A DNA stretch of 64,000 bases from Panorpa germanica (taxonomy: Eukaryota; Arthropoda; Insecta; Mecoptera; Panorpidae). The notes beneath the pieces were generated by a model. It made no database searches. It was given only the letters and a program-made list of their open reading frames with translations, and was not told the DNA's origin. Below are positions 10,052 through 21,954 of this stretch, in pieces. The stretch lies in contig OY783210.1 of the NCBI GenBank assembly GCA_963678705.1, positions 18,043,331-18,107,330 on the forward strand, in the 5' to 3' direction. The position numbers and the translations under genes are program-made. The first letter of the stretch is position 1. Every line of letters starts with the position of its first letter.

Positions 10052-12102
10052 GTAAGTTTTGTTTAACAATTTAATGACGATAAATTTTATAATAAAAAAC
10101 TTTTTATTTTTGATATATGAAAGCTTTTATGATTGTCACATGAAATAAAGTTGTTTAAAAAGCTTTTGTTTTTTGTGATATATTGACGGGCGCTAAATAA
10201 AAAATATCAAACTAAACTAAAAACTATTTTACACATAGTAAAATATAAAGTTATGTATATAATAAAGTTATTATATATAATATAATTATAAAATGTATAA
10301 AACACATAGTATATTTAAAAATTTAATGAGTATGGCTCGGTCGTTGGAAGTTTTCAAAAAGTGAACTTTATGAAATATACGAAAGAACTTTTGCAAAGTT
10401 TTATATGCGGAATTAAACGAAAAAAACTACATTATAAAAATAACATTTCGTTATGTGTAAAGAAACCAAGACAAGATTTCCGCAGATTAGAATTTCTGTT
10501 AAAAATTTAAAACTATGGATCATCCAGTTCATTACTGAGACAACTTCGAAATTTCTCAAAATATAAAAATCTCATAAATGCAACTAATCAAAATTATAAT
10601 GAAGATAAATTGGTCGAATAGCACAGAGATGCTAAAAACTCGAATATTGCTTTCATCGTTATCTCAAATCACAATATTTGGAAATGTTTTACTAATTGAT
10701 ATAACAATTGATCGATATAAACCCGTTAAACACAGTTACGCGTATATGACGTTTACTAAACATAACACAAGTTATCTATTGCGAAAGCTATGTAACGTAA
10801 AATACAACGGTTTGCTACCTATTTGACTGATATTCGAAAAATAATTTCTATTCTAAAATTTTATGCACATTAAGTTTTCCTCCAGCAACGATTTTGTTTT
10901 AGGAACATTTATACATAATTAGAAAAATTTTAATTAAAAAGTAACTGAATTAATATTTTAAATAAGTATTAAAAGATAATGAAGAATATTGTATCTACTT
11001 CATAAATAAACATTTTCAGAATCATTTTGTAGGTACTCAAAGAACGTTTATACAAGATTATGACTTTGATATTAAGTAGAAGTATAATAAAATGAAGTAT
11101 TGACCAAAGTGAGGGGAGGGGGTAGATACAACAGGAAGATCCAAGGCAATTATAACAGCCCTTGAGTATGGGTCTGGTAGAAAATTGGTTTATTATTTTG
11201 GGTTAATTATTTCAATTATTTCATAAAGTACACCCCACCCCTACCCACTCTTCCTTTGAGTGGGGACCGAGGCGAAATAATGCTGACATCTTGAAATTTG
11301 AACAAACGTTTATTTTTATATCTATAGTTATACGTTTTTTTAATTTTGATATCATGATGTCCTTGAACTTTTATGATATAAACTAATTATCAGATAGTTG
11401 GAGAGTATAGGATATTGTGAAACTGCTGTTATATTAATAATATTAATATTACAACGTGTCCAGTAGATACGTTTAAGATTTAGATACTTATTTGTATCTA
11501 AATTTGTATCTATATACAAAATGTTACAACATATAATAATTGAAATAATATATGTGTAGTCCACTATTAACTACTACTACAGCCGTCTTCTTGCGATTTG
11601 CGATAGCTCGGTAGTGTAGTCATATTAACACATTTTATCATGAGAGGAATTTTCTATTTTAATGTTTATTAACAAACAACTGTATATAATTCGCATGTCT
11701 GTATTTATAATCTGGTTCATACGTTTTGATATCAAAGTGCCGATCGACAATTTACTCAGAGTATCATATTTCCAAACCTTACCGGGATTCAACACAGATG
11801 CGAGGTACTAACAATATAGTACAGATACAGTGGTGTATTTATAAATATTAAAAAAGATGAGATGAACCATCGGGTCTTCACTGAATGCGAAAGAACTTGA
11901 ATACGTCCTACTCAAAAAGTCGCCTTAATTTGCCCTGAACTTCCAGGGTTACAAACAGGGTATCTTTGTGTGATATTTATGTCTGGAAAGAATGAGATGC
12001 AAAATATGAGAATCAAGAAAGTCGATTGATTAAAATTGTCTGAAAATGTGCGCTTGCTATAAAGTTTGCTAGACCTAATACCATAAGTTCATTGCGACTC
12101 GC
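10052..12102. other. AT-rich stretch, possibly intron after the 10051 donor
   Basis: G/C-run patches occur at 11110-11125 (GAGGGGAGGGGG) and 11230-11265, where CCCACTC and GAGTGGG form a 7-bp hairpin. A weak minus-strand 25-nt exon-like segment (11783-11807) was not accepted. Other frames are incidental. Confidence 0.5.
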
Positions 12103-12106
12103 TTAA

Positions 12107-12856
12107 GGGGGGGGTCTGGGTTTTCACTTTCGAAAAATCGATTTTTTGTTTTTTGTTTTATCTTATTGTTTAACATTTCAAGAATATGTCCTTAAAATTT
12201 TAAGCCGATCTAAGCAATATTCTTGAAGTTATTGTCTTATTAATCCGGTATATTATATTGTATTATATGTTAATCAGGTATACAGTTTATTCATTGCTAT
12301 AGTCCTGACGCGTTTTTCTCAAAACTACTTTTTCAAAGTCCGTGTTCACTGCCATTTGAAAACTACTCGACCGATTCATTTCAAACTTTGTACACATTTT
12401 CTTCATATAAAATACCTCCCCCCTACGTTTAGTAAAAATTTCTTTTTTAACATTAAGGGTGTTTCCCACCCACAAAATGGCGGAAATTTTAGTCGAAAAT
12501 AACGGTTCACACTTTAGATGGCCGCCAAAAATTTTTAAATTAAAAAAAAAATAATCAGAGAACGTTGGGGGGAAGATTTGTTTATAATTTAACTAAATTT
12601 TTATAGTTTTTCATTTTCTGATAATTTCCGGCCGAGTTACAGTGAACACCGCAAATTGTTTTTTTTTCAAGACGTCCTGGGGGAAGCTCTGTCACGGGCT
12701 AATGATTTAATATTTTTGCATGAAAAATTTACAGAACATAGTCAAAACTATGCTCAACAATGTATAGAAGGTTTGAATAAAATTGCTCAATCGATATTTG
12801 AGATAAAAAATCACAAAAAAAGTGTTTTTTTTTACGCTGAAACCCAGGCCCCTTCC
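12107..12856. mobile_element. TTAA-flanked non-autonomous DNA transposon A (750 bp)
   Basis: TTAA at 12103-12106 and 12857-12860 flank imperfect terminal inverted repeats: left GGGGGGGGTCTGGGTTTTCA, right (reverse complement) GGAAGGGGCCTGGGTTTCAG. Internally there is CGCGTTTTTCTCAAAACTAC and GTCCGTGTTCACTG, with a partly inverted counterpart (GAGTTACAGTGAACACCGC). There is no transposase, so it was mobilised in trans. TTAA duplications are typical of piggyBac and Kolobok; piggyBac ends start with C, these with G, so Kolobok-like is my guess. The 112-codon frame 12656-12994 crosses the right terminus and is not a gene. Confidence 0.75.
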
Positions 12857-12860
12857 TTAA

Positions 12861-14059
12861 AATTATTTTATAACTGCGAAATTTCACTCTCAGAAATTAT
12901 TGCATTATATTTATCAATAAAACAAAACTCACGATTTATATTATTTGATGGTACTTACAATAATTTGAATAGCACATTATCATATTTCAATTAAAGAATA
13001 ATTCTCAAAAGAGATAATCATCATCATCTGCAATTAAATGATGTAAACATTGTCGTCACATAATTATTTCTTTTATTATTTTGATGATTCTCCATTAGCA
13101 AATAAGTTTTCCAATTAAAATCATAATCTACGGGAAGCAATTTGAGTGTGGCACAACTTTAAATTAATATATGATAATTATTACGTAATGTTTTAGACTT
13201 TTGAAATAACATTTAACGAATATACGTATGCGTACAAATAATTGTTACACTGTTAAATATTTAATGAAATTATTTTCTAGTGTTTGTTAGTTACAATGTC
13301 AATGTCAATATTGAAAAAGTTGAGAAAGGTTAAAAGAAATATTTCTAGTTAATAATTATTCAATTGAAACAAAATATGGTTCTAACTTTAAAATAAACAC
13401 AAGTCTAGTGTAAAAAAATTTATGGTTTTAGCATTTTAATTTAAGCAATTATAAAAAATCAATGTCTTTGACAAATACTTTTTTTTAAGTAATTTCAAAA
13501 AGTAAAAACATATAATGCTCTTTAATAATCTGTGTCATGTTTTTCAAATTGAGAGTTTCAAAATTAATAATTATTTATACATTATATAACTTTTGTTTGA
13601 CGTTATATTATTTCCATATTGCATTTAGACATTTTGTATGTACAGTTACATACATTTAAGGTTTATTTAACATAAAAAAGTTTCCGTTAACAAAAATTTA
13701 CGTTTCTAGACTAGGATGATATGTTAGTAAAAGATTTGTATTGTTTTTTGCACTTATTTAATAATACTAAAGTAACGTATATATAGGTTACTAAGTAAGT
13801 AACGTAAGATTACGGATTACATTTAAGGTAAAAAGAATCTAAAAAGTATGATCAGTATGGATGAAATTATTCTTAATTTGTTCTTTTTTCTATTTTAGAA
13901 TTTTCTAATAAATGTTGATATCTCGAAAAATATGACACTTTGACACTAAGAAATTTGTGATTTAATGCTATAATATTAATAAGAATTTTTATAAGTTATA
14001 AAGAATATACCACAGACAATATAATACAAAACATATAATATATGTGTTAGAGTGCGTAT
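12861..14059. other. AT-rich non-coding stretch
   Basis: Nothing recognised. Confidence 0.6.

Positions 14060-14139
<80 letters not shown>
14060..14139. repeat. (CA)4-(TA)n microsatellite
   Basis: A short CA run passes directly into about 36 uninterrupted TA units. Confidence 0.98.
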
Positions 14140-14143
<4 letters not shown>

Positions 14144-14306
14144 AAGAGCAAGTGCTATATAATTATCTGTGACAACAAAAATAACCTAAAATCGCGTAAA
14201 ACAAATACCAGAGCGGAAGTAGACATTGGTCTTCCTTGACAGATAGCAACAATATAGCGTACCTGTCCTTGCTTTATAGACTTTAGCTATAGTATGCAGT
14301 ATATAC

Positions 14307-14472
14307 CAGAGATGGCAAACCCTCTTATGTACACGTGCTGAAAATTTACACAAAATATTCATAGAATTGCGTGTCAGAGACATTACATATTTAAGATGCC
14401 ACGCTGAATTCTACTCATCTTGTACTCACTCAAACTCTAACTCTAATACATGTCATAGGTTCACCATCCCTG
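14307..14472. mobile_element. hAT-type MITE (166 bp)
   Basis: Terminal repeats CAGAGATGGCAAACC (left) and CAGGGATGGTGAACC (right, reverse complement) match the CAGGGRTGGCNAACC style of hAT ends. The 8-bp flanks GTATATAC and GTTTACAC agree at 6 of 8 positions and have the T at 2 and A at 7 usual for hAT target duplications. The interior is too short for a transposase. Two opposite open frames overlapping it (14186-14383 and 14367-14555) are incidental. Confidence 0.78.
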
Positions 14473-16090
14473 GTTTACACCAAAGAGCTTATCTTATACA
14501 TAACATAGTAAATGTTTTCTGTATTCTTTGCCGATATAATAGATCTCTACTTTAGATCCACACAAAAACAATGTTGTTTTTTTCTGTTATAAAAACACTA
14601 AAACATTCAGTAAAGCTAAAACAGGGGGCTGTTAAAACTAAACGATGTATACCCCAATACCCCCTACCTCACTACCCTTCTATACGAGTACGAGCATGTG
14701 AATAAAATCACAAAAAAGAAGACGAACTATTCAGCCATCGTAGCAAACGTGGTAAATACTGAAGGACTTATAAATAGCGGAATCAAACTTTTATGATCCA
14801 ATAGAATCCATGTGTACATGAGTGTCGACAGAAAATATATAAAAAAAGAAAATAATATTTCCAGTACTTTAATTAGTGAGTTGAATAATTAAATTACTTT
14901 AAACGAATATTAATAATAATTAATGCACTAAAAGTGTAAACTGTAAAGCATGACTTGAATCGCGTAAAAAAAATACCGCTATCAATAAGTTCCGCTAATA
15001 ATAAGGATAAGAAGAAAATCTTGATCTAACATATTATCTATTATAATCATCTCAAAAAACCAGTACCAGTATATAACATAATTCTAAGCCATGTAACTAC
15101 CCTAAATACAAGATTATATATACTCGTACAATAAAATAACAAGTCAAAAAATAATTGTTTTCAATAGCACCTAAAATGTAATCCAATTACTTTTGTGGTA
15201 AAAACGTTACCTTTTTTATCTAGTTTTTTTTCAAGTGTTGGTCATTTTAGTCCCATTGTTTTCTTAACTGGCTTCACAGTGGTTATAGAAACACTTTAAC
15301 AGCGGGGGTGACTTTTTGTGACTTACCGTAGTCTTAACCTATTATCTTTTAGACAGGGGTATGAAACTTTTTGGAAATGTGTCAAATATAGAAATATTTT
15401 GTAATATATTTTGTAATATTTTGTATTATGATTATGATATTGAAATAAGAATAAAGAAGAAGTTACATCAATTAATTTAGAAAGATATTCTTTGTTTTTA
15501 ATAATTATTGGTCACGGTTGTAATAAGTTTTTTGTTATAGGAAGAAGCGTGAATATTGAAGCGTTTTCGTTAATATATAGGCATTGTGCTGGTGTGTTTC
15601 GATTCTATTCCCTAAGCAGCGCTTTATTACAGCGATGTACTTAACTTTTTGTAAAACATATGTAGTATATAGATTACAATTTCTTTCATAATTTAAACTA
15701 TTATAGAAACATGTTATATTGAAGTGGACCTACACTACCTTCAAAATTAATTAATGTACAAAATTAAGTCGCTAAAAAATTAATTCCATATTTTCTGACT
15801 ATTGTATACGTATTTTAATTGTTCTTTTTAGTTTTAAAGGATTACTCGTTTTGTTTACATTTATTAAAGAATTTACTCCTTCTTTTTATCGCTTCAAAAT
15901 ATGGTTATGTACTCCAATGTATTAAAAAGCAAAAAACAAATCGATTCCGTTTTTGGAATTACCCGCGTTTTTGAACGACTAAATATTAGGAATTTTTAAT
16001 TGTTTTAACTATAAAGTGTTTAAAGATGAAAATATCATAATAGGTTTTTCTACATATATACAAAATAAGAATTATATGATTGAAACATAC
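14473..16090. other. AT-rich non-coding stretch
   Basis: A C-rich patch at 14650-14680 is followed by TACGAGTACGAGCATG. Otherwise nothing recognised. Confidence 0.6.
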
Positions 16091-16149
16091 CATAAAATTC
16101 GGTCAATACATAATCATCAGCCGTGGTAGTAATCCGCTGAAGCAGGCTC
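16091..16149 (-). CDS. Candidate 59-nt internal micro-exon, unidentified protein
   Basis: On the minus strand a textbook acceptor, TTTCTCTCTTTTCAG, abuts this segment and the donor GTATGT follows at once (GT at 16090-16089). The segment is clearly richer in G+C than its surroundings. Only one of three frames is open: starting at the second base it reads SLLQRITTTADDYVLTEFY, leaving one base over, so the exon would begin after a phase-2 junction and end in phase 1. The other two frames have stops (after HG, and after MIMY). I do not recognise the protein; the sequence is soluble-looking with no membrane segment. If real, it marks a minus-strand gene whose neighbouring exons are far away. The signals and open frame are seen directly; that it is spliced is inference. 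A chance match remains possible because AT-rich DNA offers many splice-like sites. Confidence 0.5.
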
Positions 16150-17490
16150 CTGAAAAGAGAGAAATCGATTTTGAAAAAAAATATTTATGGATTAACATAA
16201 CAAAAAGATTATTACTTTATGGTATTTAAAAATATAGTTAGTATCCTATATCCTTATATACTCGTATACAAAATGTTACAACAAATATATTAACTAATTC
16301 GAAAGCATAAGTTTCTGCATCCCTGTTTTAGGGGTACTAGTATTTGTAGTAACATAATACGTACGTTATTAAATTAAATGCTATAGTACTTATTACTATC
16401 ATCTATTATTTACTAAGTCTAAGGATAATATTACATCATTACAAGGATACGTATACATGTATCTAGGTATAGGTATAACTAAGTTCATTTATTATTTATA
16501 GCACACGTCATATAAATTATTAGTGTTAGCTTTTATTAGTGATTCTACCGCTCTACTGATATCTTCTGGGAATGTAATAACATTATAACTATGGATCTTA
16601 GTAGATATACTCGTATTATGTGAGGGCAGTTAAGTTTATCAATTGTTGGAGATATGTATAAGTAACTTTATTCTTTAGTTAATAGTTAGTCCATTGGTAA
16701 TAAATGGATCACGTAAAAGAAGAATTTAATAAGAACAATATCACGATTGACAGTTAATATATAAATAATGACTCACTCAAGGTAATTTAATTAACAAAAT
16801 TACGTTAAGAAGAGTCTGATATAGATCTGGTTCTAACAGCATCAATTTGAGTAGCCTGAACTTTTTCTTCAATACAAAAATACTGTTTTGCTTTCTTTTT
16901 ATTTTTGTAATTTACTTAATTTAAAAAATAAACTTAGAATATGAATTTAGAATATAAACTTGAAATTATAAGTTTAGAATACAGAATATAATTAATGTTG
17001 CCAGTGCAAAACACGAAACAAGAACGATACTTAGTTTACAAATAGAACTACTTTTTGTAGCGGACATATTCTTCTTGCCATAAGAAGAGTACTGATTTTA
17101 CAATTCCTACTCATCATCATCATTTCTCTTAACAAATATTTCAAATAATAAAAAAAGTAAATACTCGTATACATGTTTGTATATAGTTTAATTAAATATG
17201 TTATTTAAATTTAATCTAATATTAATGAAGTCACGTTTTAACCTTTAATTCAATACATAAATCTGTTTAGTTTACGTAAGTGTATTTCTTAGTACATCAT
17301 TTTATGTGGGTAAACAAAATTAATTGCCAAATCAAAACTAAAAAAAAAAACGTAACAGGAGGTAATGTTTGTTCAGTACATACACATACATACTCAAATA
17401 TACACGTAAGCATATATATTATAAATAAATACTGTACCTATATAGACACTTTTAATATTTAGATACTTTTACTATATATGAAAACGTATC
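16150..17490. other. AT-rich stretch upstream (minus sense) of the 59-nt exon candidate
   Basis: It contains three TACTCGTA motifs (16259, 16608, 17162) and a small TCTTCTT/AAGAAGA hairpin near 17070. No gene seen. Confidence 0.6.
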
Positions 17491-17492
17491 TA

Positions 17493-17867
17493 CCCAGTAA
17501 ACAATTTGGTGAAGTGTCCTATTTGGTGAAGTTCGAGTCACTCGTACAATTCTATTCTAACGCTTTACAAGTTCTCTACCTGTCACAGATTTTGTGTTAG
17601 TTTTTCATAATAATATTCTTTCTTTTTCCAACATCATTCATTAAGTATTTCTGTTTCTTTCCCACATGGGTATATTTTTATTATCCGGTCATAAATCATA
17701 AACCTACTCCGCTTTTAATTCAGCAGTGAACCGTCGTTGCAATGTCTGTAGCTCATAAAAAGGACCTTTCCTTTGAACGACTGAATAGAAAACGAACACG
17801 TTCCAGACAAAAAATTCATGATACGTAATAAAAATTAAGTAGAATTTACTCCAAAATGTTTACTGGG
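17493..17867. mobile_element. TA-flanked element with CCCAGTAAAC termini (375 bp)
   Basis: Flanked by TA (17491-17492 and 17868-17869), with inverted termini CCCAGTAAACAATTTGGTGA (left) and CCCAGTAAACATTTTGGAGT (right, reverse complement). The right third is homologous to 25400-25596, including the shared GTCGTTCA and ACTCC...GTTTACTGGG blocks. No coding capacity. The TA duplication suits Tc1/mariner-like or other TA-targeting families; superfamily unassigned. Confidence 0.75.
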
Positions 17868-17893
17868 TAGTAGACTGCATATCTTCTTATCTT

Positions 17894-18202
17894 CTTAATA
17901 TATATAAATTACGTGTCACTGTGTTGTCCGCGATGGACTCCTAAACTACTTAACCGATTTTAATCAAATTTGTACACCGTGTCCAGTTTGATCCAACTTG
18001 AAAGATAGGATACCTTACATCTCAATTTATTTATCTTATTGCTAATTATTTGTCTATTAATTATCTGTATATGACATATGACATCGGGCGACGATGATGG
18101 CGACATCTGTTGACTAGATTGAGTAAATATTCTGTTGAGTAAATCGAAATCTGTTGACTAGATTGAGTAAATATTCAATAGATGGCGCTACGTTAGGCAC
18201 AT
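17894..18202 (-). mobile_element. Retroposon-like repeat, copy 2 (inverted, 5'-truncated)
   Basis: The reverse complement matches copy 1 almost base for base over the 3' half (GTCCGCGATGGACTCCTAAA, AAAGATAGGATACC, TGTCTATTAATTATCTGTAT, GACGATGATGGCGACATCTG). The tandem unit is also present but interrupted by a short insertion (TGAGTAAATCGAAATC). The match runs to the GATGGCGCTACGTTAG block; the CTAGCTGTCCCGG start is missing. It sits 25 nt after the TA-flanked element ending at 17867. Confidence 0.85.
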
Positions 18203-18325
18203 CTATATATAAAATGGTACAAGACTGGATGCAATAGTGAAGTTTCCTACAACGTACTCTACTTTAGAGCCCTGTATCTTTGTAAAAAATATTTTTGGAA
18301 GACATAAATAACTATATTTGTTAAG

Positions 18326-18361
18326 ACTATATAACTTACCGTAACTATATAACTTACCGTA
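18326..18361 (+). repeat. Perfect 18-nt tandem duplication
   Basis: ACTATATAACTTACCGTA occurs twice head to tail. Each copy contains CTTACC, the reverse complement of a GGTAAG donor, so it duplicates a potential minus-strand splice donor. Confidence 0.95.
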
Positions 18362-18699
18362 ACTTGTTAAAACAGTTAGAATAGAGTTCTGCTAAACTTC
18401 TATCATACCTACGTTAATTTGCCGTTGAAATTATATACCGAGCCCATAATCTCTCAATTAGAAGCAATTTGTTTAAACAATATAAACGTTCTTAGTATAA
18501 TTTATAGGTGTAATATTTTTTTGCATGTTTGCATTTTTCTTTTTCAACGATTAATGGTTTCTTGTAGCATCGATGCTGGATAAAGTAATGATGCTTTTAC
18601 TGCGCTTGCGCATGTGCTACTACTTCATATATATTTTACTTTTTATAAACATACGTTTTATTGTTTTTTTTTATTGTTATTTTTGTTTGATGTCTGCAG

Positions 18700-18738
18700 A
18701 AGATGCTTGCCGTGAGAAATTTAATGTTAAATGTTTTT
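18700..18738 (+). CDS. Candidate 39-nt exon, plus strand
   Basis: A long T-rich tract ending in TTTGATGTCTGCAG precedes 39 nt that end at a GTAAGC donor. Frames 1 (KMLAVRNLMLNVF) and 3 (DACREKFNVKCF) are open; frame 2 is closed by TGA. Read without splicing, frame 3 belongs to a 65-codon frame (18573-18770) with a hydrophobic stretch and four late cysteines, which could suggest a small secreted peptide but is equally what a T-rich tract gives by chance. A perfect 12-bp palindrome AGCATCGATGCT sits just upstream (18566-18577). Not identified. Confidence 0.22.
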
Positions 18739-19933
18739 GTAAGCCCACGCAACATATAATAAATTTATGATGTTTTATTTATTTAGAAAAAATATATATT
18801 ACTTATTAACTTGATCATAAGACCTTGTATAATCTGGATAGGAATGCGGGAGTTTTAAAGTGAAAGAAATCTAATGAAATTAGTGATATGTATTAACAAT
18901 TCTCTTGTATTGTACAGTTATATTGAATATATAATATTTATAAACTATATATTATAGACACTTCGTGAGTATTTTAATTTGAAACTTGACAATTTTCTAT
19001 TATTTAAATTATTTTCAGTTTTTAGACTTTAGGAGTCATACCGTAATAATATTAAATTTAAATAATCTTTTAAATAAATCAGTTCGACTTTGGTATTTTA
19101 ATATTAAATAAAATCAATATTTTCTCATGCTCAAATCAACTGATTTCAAATTTTCTCTTTCTTTGGTTTACAATTTATTGACAAAATATTTAAATAAATT
19201 TGTTATATTGCTAAAATAATAGAAACAAATTTATAAGCCATTTATAATAAAAGAATATTAAATTTAAATTAATTTTAAATATGTGGTTAATAATTAGAAA
19301 AAAAGCATTGTTAATTTTTGCAAACAAAAAAAGAAAAATTAATTGTGCAGTTAAGCTACAGTTAAATCACATTTAAACTACAGATCCTTAAACAGCGGCA
19401 CTGGTTATACTACATTATAAATTTATGAAACAGGCTTACGAATTTGATCGAAGTTTCATTATACTCAATACTTATATCAAATACTTCTAATTTATCTTCT
19501 AATATCGACTATTCTTGTCTTTCAATAATAAATATTATATTACTAACAATTTCAAATTCAATAAAATAAGAAAATGATGAAACTATTGTTTATATTACAA
19601 TTTAGCATGTAATTTAAAAGATACAAAAATAAATCTATTGAATTATTGAAAAATAATACCACTTTGTAACTATCTACAGAAATTTCTATAAAGAGTTTTT
19701 AACAATGATGAAATAGATAGTTTATTTGTCTTCAAGGTAATTTCACCTGGATTGAATAAATAAAGAAGTAGTACGACTTTAATTTATGAACATGTCTAGA
19801 GTAAAAAGTCATTAAAATTACTTTTTAATTAGAGAGTATTAAGTAATTAGTACTTGTAGTATGGTGTATGCTATCTTTTTTTTAAACAAAATACAGCACT
19901 CTATTAATTAGTAAATTTACAGAAAGAAATCAT

Positions 19934-19985
19934 TTAAATGCAAAATAATATTAACTAGTAAGAAATAATATTATTTTGCATTTAA
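19934..19985. repeat. Perfect 20-bp hairpin
   Basis: TTAAATGCAAAATAATATTA and its exact reverse complement are separated by 12 nt. Each arm contains ATGCAAAA, close to the octamer bound by POU proteins. It might fold in RNA, but no known microRNA seed was recognised. Confidence 0.9.
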
Positions 19986-21917
19986 TGGAAATATAAATTT
20001 TTTTGAAAATAAATATTCTTTCTGATTTTTAAAACGTATCCCGCTAAAAACAAAACATAGATGTTACTTTTCATTCAAATATTTTACTTAAACAAAAACT
20101 ACTAATATTTAATCGAAAATGATCTTATTTTGTGGCTATTTTAAAAGTCTTTAATCGTTAAAAGAGTGTTGTTAAGAATCTATAATCCTCAAAATGGTTT
20201 ACTTTGGAAGTTTTATGATTAAGTTAAAACGCAACGTATTTTTAAAACCTAAAGTTAAGTTGCTTCAAAACCAAACCAATGCAGAAATAATTATATTACT
20301 ACAGGAACGAAAAAAGGTAAATGCCTAAGCAGAGTCATACTGAAAAATATACAAATATTTAATAGTAAATGCCTGTACTAGAGTTGTTATATTTATTTTT
20401 AACACTACCTACCACACTAAAAATTAACTAGAATATCTAAAAGCAACATTATTTATAAATGAGTGCCTATCAAAATGTAAACACGTTTCTACTCAATAAA
20501 AAATTAATAAAATAAAACATCACAGTGCGGCGTATCATTTCTTACATAAAATATTAATAGATCGTAAAAGAAATTTTCATTAATTTATTTATACTAATAC
20601 ATTAAACTATCATTATATTCATTTTTTATTCATACTGAATCATAATTATAATTACCATTATAATAAAAAATGTATATACAAATTTGACTTGTTAAAAAAC
20701 ATTAATTTATTGTGTTTGTTAAAGGAATTATTTTATTTAAATAAATATTAGGTTGGTACCAGTTATATATCTAAATAGATTTTTACATGAAATTTTGTGA
20801 TATTTTATATTTCTTATTATACTTTATAACATCATTTACAAATGATTATGCGAGAGATGTTATATCGACTGCTAGAATACAGAAGTAACTAAGCAATTAA
20901 AACTTCTATTACCTCATTAGCAGAGCTAAATGCTCAAGCAATCATGTGTAAAAATATTAACATATTAAATGACTTCACCTGAATGGTTCGGGTCATTCAT
21001 CTGTTCTGGAATCCTATTTTAGATATAAACATACATCGATATTATCGTTCCAACCCTATAAGTATTTATGCTAATTCTTTGGCTAAGCACAAAGCACATA
21101 GTTAGCTGGAAATCAGCTGGGACATTAAGATAACAGCGCGTTAACTACCCCACTTCCCCCCTTGTTCATACTATGGTTGTAAAAATGACATGCAATGACC
21201 TCAATGAATAAATTTGACACATTGCGTTATATTACATTACTGTTGAGTAATTATGTTTTGTTTATGGAAAATATTGATTTTAGATTAATTGGAATACGTA
21301 AGTGAACCAACGGAATGACCGACGGGGGGAAATATCTGACATTTAGGTTAAGTAAGCCATTTTCTGTCGAAGTATTACAACTATAGTAATATATTTTACA
21401 GTATAATATTAAAAAATGAATAAGTAATTTCTTTTTTTTTACATATTTGGTAATTTAGATGTAATTTTGGGTATAACGTGTGCAGTGATTATTATAATTG
21501 TATTAATTATTAGTTGTTTGTAGGGTATGGAAAAGAGGTGGAGGGACAGGGATGGAAGTGTGGATAATCGCAGATAGTTGGATGCAGAATGCAAGTCATT
21601 GTGTGGTCAATGTGCCCCGGATCACGTGTGCTTATTACAACACAATAATATCATTACGAACAGGTTAAATAATATATTATAGCTTGGTCGGTTCACAATA
21701 TTACAATATAACAGTTCGAAAAGTGTAGAAAAGAATTTCTCTTTTTAACATTAATACTTTAAAGATGCAATTGCTTCAAATTTATATTGTATATATTTCT
21801 ATTTGAAAGTACAAAGAACTTTTTGAACCTTACTTAATATTTTGTACGTTGCTGCGATAATATTTCAAAATAGAACAAAGATTGAAAGCTGGGGACTGTA
21901 ATTTCAGTACTATTTAC

Positions 21918-21954
21918 CCACTCAACTTCTAAACACTCAGAAAATGCTGTCGGC
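21918..21954 (-). CDS. Weak 37-nt exon candidate
   Basis: On the minus strand CATCTCACACTTTGTAG is followed by 37 nt and then GTAAATAG. Frame 2 is open (PTAFSECLEVEW, ending in phase 0); the others have stops. The acceptor ends TAG and the donor departs from consensus at position 5, so this is weaker than the 16091 and 55025 candidates. It lies between them in transcript order but does not repair their phase mismatch by itself. Confidence 0.13.

Noticed and set aside
11783-11807. 25-nt minus-strand exon candidate ending CCCG|GTAAGG
   Set aside because: Good donor but a poor pyrimidine tract before TAG; two frames open; no fit in phase with accepted candidates.
12656-12994. 112-codon frame with protein-like stretches (EALSRANDLIFLHEKF)
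   Set aside because: It starts inside element A, contains its right terminal inverted repeat and TTAA, and continues into flanking DNA; no gene should span that junction.
20750-20780. TTAGGTTGGTACCAG as a possible mariner terminus
   Set aside because: Only about 10 nt resemble the 28.9-kb arm and no inner arm or partner is found.
20985-21015. Minus-strand 27-nt segment ending CAG|GTGAAG
   Set aside because: The acceptor lacks a pyrimidine tract and the segment is itself an inverted repeat (TGAATG...CATTCA).
21285-21307. Plus-strand 14-nt segment between GATTTTAG and GTAAGTGA
   Set aside because: Too short and compositionally identical to background.
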